Source: a virus. From it: a DNA stretch of 45,233 nucleotides. The translations under genes were made by a program, and so were the position numbers. The DNA is taken from positions 1 to 45,233 of IMG/VR virus record IMGVR_UViG_3300009130_001184; one strand, given 5' to 3'. The notes below the pieces were generated by a model. It saw only the letters and a list, made by a program, of their open reading frames with translations, made no database searches and had not been told where the DNA came from. Positions within the stretch are counted from its first letter, which is position 1. Every line of letters starts with the position of its first letter. Positions 39,070 to 45,233 of the stretch are shown piece after piece.

Positions 39070-39417
39070 GTGGAGCGAGGACTGGCTACCGAGGTCGTGA
39101 TTGTCGATGTCTACGACGGTGATTCCGTCGTCGTCCAGCCGATGCTGCCGACGATGCGTATTCGCCTGCTCGATTGCTGGGCTCCTGAAATCAGGACGCG
39201 TGATCTGGCTGAGAAGGTTCGAGGATTCGAGTCTCGCGACCATCTGCGAACGATGTTGCCGGCCGGTTCGCGGGCCATGATGGAAATTCCAACCAGTCGC
39301 AAGCTGCAAAATTCTCTGACGTTCGGCCGAGTGCTCGGGCGTCTGTTTACGGATGAAGGCGACGTGTCGGTTCGGATGGTGGCTGACGGACACGCCACGA
39401 GGACTAAATACGAATGA
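39070..39417 (+). CDS. Staphylococcal-nuclease-like protein
   Basis: 115 residues from GTG 39070. SNase fold (PF00565): VVIVDVYDGDSVVVQP with the active-site Asp, RIRLLDCWAPEIR with the catalytic Arg and Asp-like positions, GFESRDHLRTML and TFGRVLGRLFTDEGDVSVRM. The family hydrolyses single- and double-stranded nucleic acids with calcium. It lacks a signal peptide, so it would act in the cytoplasm or inside the virion. It starts eight bases after the virion protein gene and overlaps the giant gene downstream (ATGA). Confidence 0.8.
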   Translation: MERGLATEVVIVDVYDGDSVVVQPMLPTMRIRLLDCWAPEIRTRDLAEKVRGFESRDHLRTMLPAGSRAMMEIPTSRKLQNSLTFGRVLGRLFTDEGDVSVRMVADGHATRTKYE

Positions 39418-42400
39418 TCGATGCAATTCGCGATGCTATCAACGAGCACCTTTCGGCAGGTCGGGAACGATACCGGCGTCGCAGTGTCGCGTCCGGACAG
39501 CTAGGGTTATGGGATGAAGACAAACATCCTCGCGACGAGGGTGGAAAATTTACGGAGGCAGGGAATGAGCGAAGCAAGTCAAGCGGCGGAAACGGACGGG
39601 CATCTGCCGGGAAATCTCTGGGAACAGGCTCTGGACCGGCACGTAAGCGAAAATCAGCCAGAACTGAAAAAGGCAATGCGGCGGAAGACGTACAGAGCCT
39701 TCTTGACTTCGGAATCCCGGAACGCGATCGACCAGATGGCACTAATGATTCAGCAGGGGATGAATCCGCGACTGGCGAAGGAAATAGCACAGCGGCAGAT
39801 GCTCGAAACGAACGAAAACCCGAACAAAAACCCGAACAAAAACCCGAACGAGATCGATCCGCAGGGAACTGGCGATACCCTGACAGAGACTTCGTCGGTG
39901 GAGGACTGAAAACGAAGTTCCGGCGGAATGTTGCCGCGATCAAACTGCTGCGACGAATGGAGGCTGAAGGGCAGGAACTGGCAACGCCCGAAGATCAAAA
40001 GATTCTCGCCGACTATACGGGCTGGGGTCAGTTTCCGGCACTGTTCAACAACTACGACACGACCTGGCAGAAGGAACGCAAAACACTCAAGAGTATTCTG
40101 TCATCGGACGAATTCGCCGACGCGAAGGAAGCCAGTGGAGGGCGTGATGAATACGCGTGGCAGGCGGCCAAACGGTCGACTCTAAACTCTCACTTCACCG
40201 CGCCGGCGGTGGTGGATGCACACTGGGCCGCAGCGATCCGGCTCGGATTCAAGGGCGGCCGATATCTGGATCCATCGATTGGCTCCGGTTACTACGCCGG
40301 CATGATGCCCGAAGAACTCGCAAAGAAAACGAGCATCACAGGCGTCGAGCTGGACAAGACCACGGCACAGATCGCCGAAAAACTTTACCCATCGGCGAGC
40401 ATCCGACAGCAGGGATTCCAGGACTTTCAGGCTCCGGATCACTTCTTCGATCTGGCGGGCTCAAACGTCCCGTTCGGCGACTACACACTCTCCGAGAAGC
40501 GATACAACAAGCACAAGGCACCGATTCACGACCATTTCTTCCTGAAATCGCTCGACAAGGTGCGGCCGGGCGGGCTGGTGATGCACGTCACGAGCGCCGG
40601 CACGCTCGACAAGGAAAACGACGCGATACGCAAGGAACTGGCCAGTAAAGCCGATTTCGTGGCGGCGATCCGATTTCCTGGCGGCACACACGACAAAGCG
40701 GCGAGCACGGAGGTTGTCACCGACCTGATTATCCTCCGGAAGCATAGCGCCGAAGGTCCGGCACCGGAGGAAACTCCCGATGACGTGAATCCGGAGCCAG
40801 GCTACACCGGCACGCTGACGGACAGCCTCGGCCGGATTTATCACTTCGTCGATGGGAAACGAGTCGCGAACGATCACTGGACGGAAACGACTACGCTGCC
40901 GGATCCAGACGGCGGTGAAGACATCCCGATCAGCCAGTATTTCGCCGACAATCCCGATCAGGTTCTCGGCACGGTCGATCGATCGGGCTCGATGTATCAT
41001 GGCGCGCAGATGAACGTCACAAAGAGTGACGATTTCGATGCGAAACTGGACGCAGCTATCGAGCGACTGCCGGAAGGCATCTATGAGTCCGACGACAGTC
41101 GAGGCGGTGGAACTCCGGTCTTGTCAGATATCGACGGCAAGAATGGCACGCTGAGCGTCAAGGACGGCGAGGTAGTGCAGTACCGAGACGGTGCATATCA
41201 TCGCATTGAAACGAGCGAGCTGAATGCCTCACGCATCGCTCATGCCGACGACGTGCGTGGTGTCTTTCGTGAGCTGATCGATGCAGATCTGGCCGGCGAG
41301 GAATCTGACGAACTACGCACACGACTAAATGATCAGTACGACGCGTTTCACATCGCGCACGGGCCACTGCACCAGACGGCCAATATCCGGGCACTGGCGG
41401 ATGATCCCGACCTGCCGCTACTGCTCAGTCTCGAACACTGGGACAACAAGACCAAGACCGCCACTAAAGCGGATATTTTCACGCGGAACACTATTCGGCC
41501 GGATCAGGCGATTGACGCGGCGGATTCGGTCACTGCCGGCCTCGGCATCAGTCTCAATGAATTCGGTCGCGTCGACATCGACCGGATCGCAGAACTCACG
41601 AGCACCGATGCTGAGTTGGTGATGGACGAACTCCGTCACACCGGGCTGGCATTCGAGGATCCCACCAAGGGCTGGGAATCACGAGCGGAATATCTTTCAG
41701 GCAACGTGCGCCTGAAGCTGACGGACGCGATTGTTGCCGCAGAGCAGGATGAGCGGTTTCGGCCGAACGTCACAGCGCTCCGAGAGCATCAGCCGGAAGA
41801 TATCGACTTTGAAGATATATCAGCACGGTTGGGGAACCCCTGGATTCCGCAGAATGACATGCAGGCATTCGCTGGCCATTTGATAAACGGCACTGCCAGC
41901 ACCTTCGACATTCGATACGTCCCAGAGACCGGGCAGTGGGTAGTCGATTACGCTCGTGGTGGCGATTCCTGGCGTGGCAGTGGTGCGGCCGCAAGTGGCT
42001 GGGGCACCGCAGATCACAACTACATGAAAGTTTTGGACGCCGCACTGAACAGCAAAACGCTGAACGTCTACAAAGATGACGGAAAAGGCGGCCGGATGCT
42101 CGACCGGCAGCGAACGGAGGATTCGCGCGGCAAAGTGCAGGACATGCGCGACGAGTTCAAGGAATGGCTCTGGTCGGACGACGAACGTCGCGAGCGATTG
42201 CCGAAGTTCTATAACGACAACTTCAACAACATCCGGCCGATGGAATACGACGGGTCGCACTTGACGTATCCGGGAATGGCTCCTGATTTCAACATGCGAA
42301 CGGTACAGGACAACTTTGTCTGGCAGTTGATTTCACGCGGCAAGGGTGTTCTGGCTCACGAGGTTGGCATCGGCAAAACGTCGACAATGGTCGCTGGTGC

Positions 42401-45233
42401 GATGGAGATGCGGCGACTCGGACTGGCTAAGAAGCCGGCAATCGTCTGCCTTAAATCGAACCTGGAGCAACTGACGGCCGACGCGCAATCTCTGTATCCC
42501 GGCGCTCGAATACTGTCAACGTCCGGCAAATTCACAGCAGCGAAACGCAAAGAGACGGTCAGCAAAATCGCAACGGGCGACTATGACATAATCATGCTGT
42601 CGCATGACCACCTGGACATGCTGCCGATGAGTTCCGAGGTGCAGCAGCAGTACATCCAGCAGGAAATCGAAGAACTCGAAACTGCCGTGGGGATGGTCGA
42701 GCAGAACGACAACAGCAAGAAGAATCGAGCGGTCAAGGCGTTGGAAAAACGCAAACTGAAGCTCGAAACACGGCTCCGGAAGGCTCTCGACAGCAAGAAA
42801 GATGATCAGGTCACGTTCGAGGAAACCGGCATCGACTTCATCATGGTCGACGAAGCGCACAAGTACAAAAACCTGCCGATTTACACGTCAATGCAGGAGT
42901 TGTCAGGCATTTCGTCGAGTCCATCCGACCGGGCGACGAATATGCTGATGCGTACGAGGTGGCTTCAGGATCAACACGACGGCCGCGGCGTTGTGATGGC
43001 AACGGGCACGCCGGTCAGCAACTCAATGGCTGAAATGTTCAACATTCAGCGATACGTACAGCCGGAAGAACTCGAATCGCGGGGATTGCAGACGTTCGAC
43101 GCGTGGGCAAACACGTTCGGTGAGTTTGAAACGTCGCTGGAGCCAGACCTTAAAGGTGGATACAAGAGCAAGACGCGGTTTTCAAAGTACGTCAACGTGC
43201 CGGAGATGATGCAGATTGCCCGGCAGGATCTCGACGTTCGCCGCGTTGATAGCCTGCCACCGAAAGTGGCCGACGACGGGACGGAATCGCCAGCGGTTCC
43301 GCGGCCAATCAAGCAGAACCACATGGTTCTGGCAGAGGCTACAGAGCCCGTTAAGGCGATGATGGAAGACATTCGCAAACGGGCACAGGCGATCGAAGGG
43401 CAACGAGCGAAAAAAGGCGAGGACAATCCGTTATCGATCAGCACCGCAGGCCGGCAGGGCTCGGTCGATGTTCGGCTGTACGACTCGACGATGGAGGATC
43501 ATCCAGACAGCAAGGTTAATCGGATGGTCCGGCAGGTATTGGAGCGACACAACGACGAGAACCACGAGGGCAGCACGCAACTGATTTTCAGTGATATCGG
43601 TGTGCATCCAAACCAGTCGAGCGGATTCCATCTGTACGGCGACATCATCGACAAGCTCGTGAAAGGCGGGATTCCTCGGAGTCAGATCGCCAATTTTGGC
43701 GAAGATATGTCGGATAAAAAGCGGCTGGCGATGGCCGACAAATTGCGTTCCGGCGAGATTCGCGTCGGTATCGGCGGGACCGATCGAATGGGCACCGGGC
43801 TCAACATCCAGAATAAAATCTCTGCGATGCACCATATTGATGTGCCATACAAGCCGTCAGCATTTGAACAGCGTAACGGCCGCGGGCATCGGTTTGGAAA
43901 CGAGAACGACACCGTTGACTCGTTTCATTATCTCACCGAGGGGTCGCTCGACGAAATGTCATGGGGCATCGTGGCCCGAAAAGACGCGTTCATCAAACAG
44001 GCCGTCACCGATCCAAAGGCCGGACAGCGAGAAATCAGCGAGGAAGACGGCGAAGTCTTCACGCCACAACAACTGATGGCGGCAGCGTCGGGCGATCACC
44101 GCATCCTGGAGCGAGTCAATCTGAAGGACCGCGTTAAAACCTTACGTCGAGCACAGAGCCGGCACGGGCGGGACCAGTTGCGGCTGCAACAGCGGATAGA
44201 GACGACATTGTCCGACATCGAATTGCTGACGGCACAGGCGTCCCGCACGAAGCATGACGCAGCCGCAGCGGACAAGGATTTCAACGCGTCTATCGGCTCG
44301 AAAAGTACGTCCAACCGGGCAGACGCGACGGATTGGCTCGAAGCGGCGACCGAAGCGGCCGACCAGGAACTCGCGGCGCACAGTAGATCGCATCACCGCT
44401 ATCGAGATCCGGATCCAATACACATTGGCGATATTCGCGGCATCACCGTCCATCGCGAAGACGGCGGCTATACGCTCGAAGGTCCAAGCGGTGAAAAGTA
44501 CCGAACTGGCGACAGTCTGGCGTCAATCGAAAGCGTGATTCGTAACCTGCCAAAGCGAACGGCAAAAATTGAGCAGCAGATTGCAGCGAATCGTGGAGAC
44601 ATTACGTCGATGACTCGACAGATCGGCAAGCCGTTTCTGCGTGCAGCCGACCTGAAGGAGTCACAGGCCGCATTGGCGGAACTCGAAGCCGACCTGAAGC
44701 GAAGTTCCGCGAAGAGGACGCCCGCGAAAGGTCCGAGCAATCCGGATGCGTTGTCGGCGAGTGCGCGGAATACCAATCCTGACGACTCGTTTGATGATGA
44801 GCCGGTCACCACGGAACGTCCGGGACGAGCCGATCGCTACAGTCGCCGGCAGGCGTTCGAGTCGACGATCACCGCAGCGCTATCAGGTGCGTTTCAGCGT
44901 GATCATTATGCAAAGGTGAACCGCGATGACGCAGGAGTTGAAGTTGCTGAGTATCCTGCTAACGCCAATATCAACGACCGGCATGACTCCAGTGCAAACG
45001 CGACGGATTCAGAAGATGCAGACGATGGCATCGATGAGACTGAAGGCTCTACGCACAAGCAAACAGCCGCAACGGCGATCACTACAATGTTGACGGCAGC
45101 GTTTCAGCGTGAGCACTACGCTCGGAAGAAGTCCGCACGCGGGCAGACGATGCTCAAGTGGGACGAGTCGAAGCACACACGAGCGAGCGACGGGCGGTTC
45201 GGGAATCAGGCCGGCCAGCACAAACCGAAGGAA
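39414..45233 (+). CDS. DarB-like antirestriction methylase-helicase, 3' truncated
   Basis: At least 1,940 residues, open to the window edge. After a disordered N-terminus carrying GLWDEDKHPRDEGGKFTEAG and KPEQ repeats, an N6-adenine methylase domain shows YLDPSIGSGYYAG (about 284) and the catalytic GSNVPFGDY (about 349). A helicase domain follows with Walker A HEVGIGKTS (982), DEAH box VDEAHKYKN (1145), ATGTPVSNSMAEMF and motif VI QRNGRGHRFG (1486). Coiled coils and a module repeated twice (AFQRDHYAK near 1825, AFQREHYAR near 1897) end the visible part, then a second WDESKHTRASDGRF box. P1 DarB has the same order and is injected to protect DNA from restriction. The lead position among head genes fits virion packaging. 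Confidence 0.82.
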   Translation, partial: MIDAIRDAINEHLSAGRERYRRRSVASGQLGLWDEDKHPRDEGGKFTEAGNERSKSSGGNGRASAGKSLGTGSGPARKRKSARTEKGNAAEDVQSLLDFGIPERDRPDGTNDSAGDESATGEGNSTAADARNERKPEQKPEQKPERDRSAGNWRYPDRDFVGGGLKTKFRRNVAAIKLLRRMEAEGQELATPEDQKILADYTGWGQFPALFNNYDTTWQKERKTLKSILSSDEFADAKEASGGRDEYAWQAAKRSTLNSHFTAPAVVDAHWAAAIRLGFKGGRYLDPSIGSGYYAGMMPEELAKKTSITGVELDKTTAQIAEKLYPSASIRQQGFQDFQAPDHFFDLAGSNVPFGDYTLSEKRYNKHKAPIHDHFFLKSLDKVRPGGLVMHVTSAGTLDKENDAIRKELASKADFVAAIRFPGGTHDKAASTEVVTDLIILRKHSAEGPAPEETPDDVNPEPGYTGTLTDSLGRIYHFVDGKRVANDHWTETTTLPDPDGGEDIPISQYFADNPDQVLGTVDRSGSMYHGAQMNVTKSDDFDAKLDAAIERLPEGIYESDDSRGGGTPVLSDIDGKNGTLSVKDGEVVQYRDGAYHRIETSELNASRIAHADDVRGVFRELIDADLAGEESDELRTRLNDQYDAFHIAHGPLHQTANIRALADDPDLPLLLSLEHWDNKTKTATKADIFTRNTIRPDQAIDAADSVTAGLGISLNEFGRVDIDRIAELTSTDAELVMDELRHTGLAFEDPTKGWESRAEYLSGNVRLKLTDAIVAAEQDERFRPNVTALREHQPEDIDFEDISARLGNPWIPQNDMQAFAGHLINGTASTFDIRYVPETGQWVVDYARGGDSWRGSGAAASGWGTADHNYMKVLDAALNSKTLNVYKDDGKGGRMLDRQRTEDSRGKVQDMRDEFKEWLWSDDERRERLPKFYNDNFNNIRPMEYDGSHLTYPGMAPDFNMRTVQDNFVWQLISRGKGVLAHEVGIGKTSTMVAGAMEMRRLGLAKKPAIVCLKSNLEQLTADAQSLYPGARILSTSGKFTAAKRKETVSKIATGDYDIIMLSHDHLDMLPMSSEVQQQYIQQEIEELETAVGMVEQNDNSKKNRAVKALEKRKLKLETRLRKALDSKKDDQVTFEETGIDFIMVDEAHKYKNLPIYTSMQELSGISSSPSDRATNMLMRTRWLQDQHDGRGVVMATGTPVSNSMAEMFNIQRYVQPEELESRGLQTFDAWANTFGEFETSLEPDLKGGYKSKTRFSKYVNVPEMMQIARQDLDVRRVDSLPPKVADDGTESPAVPRPIKQNHMVLAEATEPVKAMMEDIRKRAQAIEGQRAKKGEDNPLSISTAGRQGSVDVRLYDSTMEDHPDSKVNRMVRQVLERHNDENHEGSTQLIFSDIGVHPNQSSGFHLYGDIIDKLVKGGIPRSQIANFGEDMSDKKRLAMADKLRSGEIRVGIGGTDRMGTGLNIQNKISAMHHIDVPYKPSAFEQRNGRGHRFGNENDTVDSFHYLTEGSLDEMSWGIVARKDAFIKQAVTDPKAGQREISEEDGEVFTPQQLMAAASGDHRILERVNLKDRVKTLRRAQSRHGRDQLRLQQRIETTLSDIELLTAQASRTKHDAAAADKDFNASIGSKSTSNRADATDWLEAATEAADQELAAHSRSHHRYRDPDPIHIGDIRGITVHREDGGYTLEGPSGEKYRTGDSLASIESVIRNLPKRTAKIEQQIAANRGDITSMTRQIGKPFLRAADLKESQAALAELEADLKRSSAKRTPAKGPSNPDALSASARNTNPDDSFDDEPVTTERPGRADRYSRRQAFESTITAALSGAFQRDHYAKVNRDDAGVEVAEYPANANINDRHDSSANATDSEDADDGIDETEGSTHKQTAATAITTMLTAAFQREHYARKKSARGQTMLKWDESKHTRASDGRFGNQAGQHKPKE
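39822..39854 (+). repeat. Short 12-bp repeats encoding KPEQ units
   Basis: About three copies of ACCCGAACAAAA in the disordered N-terminal region of the DarB-like gene, read as KPEQ in the gene's frame. They also create a tempting but false frame at 39514-39909. Confidence 0.85.

Noticed and set aside
39514-39909. An independent 131-residue gene with NPNK repeats
   Set aside because: It lies inside the continuous frame of the DarB-like gene that begins at 39414; its repeats come from DNA encoding KPEQ units in the true frame.

Overview
The window is a 45 kb piece of a temperate tailed bacteriophage (or prophage). It holds a large terminase, a DUF935-type portal, a tape-measure-like protein, tail proteins, a tyrosine integrase with a recognisable attP, SSB, a RecE/RecT-type recombination set, a DnaB-type helicase and RusA. 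The host is probably a planctomycete. That rests on a DUF1580-like protein and on my memory that several unnamed tail and terminase proteins resemble planctomycete phage proteins; it is an inference. The map looks circular or circularly permuted. The first gene lacks its 5' end, the last lacks its 3' end, and head genes at the right edge would join tail genes at the left edge.

Layout. 1-13.9 kb (+): tape-measure-like protein, class 3 lipase, secreted trypsin-like protease fused to a thioredoxin fold, small membrane proteins (holin/spanin candidates), large tail proteins, then a double glycosyltransferase and a methyltransferase. 13.9-16.4 kb (mostly -): a one-gene cassette with a consensus sigma70 promoter, two tandem arrays of 11-bp repeats, the integrase, and attP (the 3' half of a tRNA-Arg(CCG) gene with 11-bp arm-type sites on both sides). 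16.4-26.3 kb (+): early/replication region with a DUF1580-like protein, zinc-finger proteins, SSB, an aberrant tRNA-like RNA, CsrA, RecE-like nuclease, RecT, SMC-like ATPase, MazG-like hydrolase, replication initiator with seven 12-bp iterons, DnaB-type helicase and a PD-(D/E)XK protein. 26.3-35.5 kb (+): DNA-binding proteins, small-terminase candidate, RusA, large terminase, GNAT, CAP-domain protein, HAD/diphosphohydrolase fusion, HTH-phosphoesterase and KTSC protein. 35.6-45.2 kb (+): portal, two virion-like proteins, SNase-like nuclease and a protein of more than 1,940 residues with adenine-methylase and helicase domains, like the P1 DarB antirestriction protein.

The most striking feature is a family of 18-bp palindromes, CGTNACGATATYGTNACG. 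Four copies match all 16 fixed positions and about ten more are close. They sit in the short gaps just before start codons of genes in nearly every module. This looks like a phage-wide regulon with operator sites scattered along the genome, comparable in layout to mycobacteriophage stoperators but with an unrelated, symmetric sequence. No obvious cognate repressor was recognised in the window.

Most genes on the + strand are packed with ATGA, GTGA or TAATG overlaps, which suggests long translationally coupled operons. Proposed attP integration, recombination-dependent replication, packaging, lysis and antirestriction functions follow from recognised families; everything about the operator network is inference from sequence pattern.
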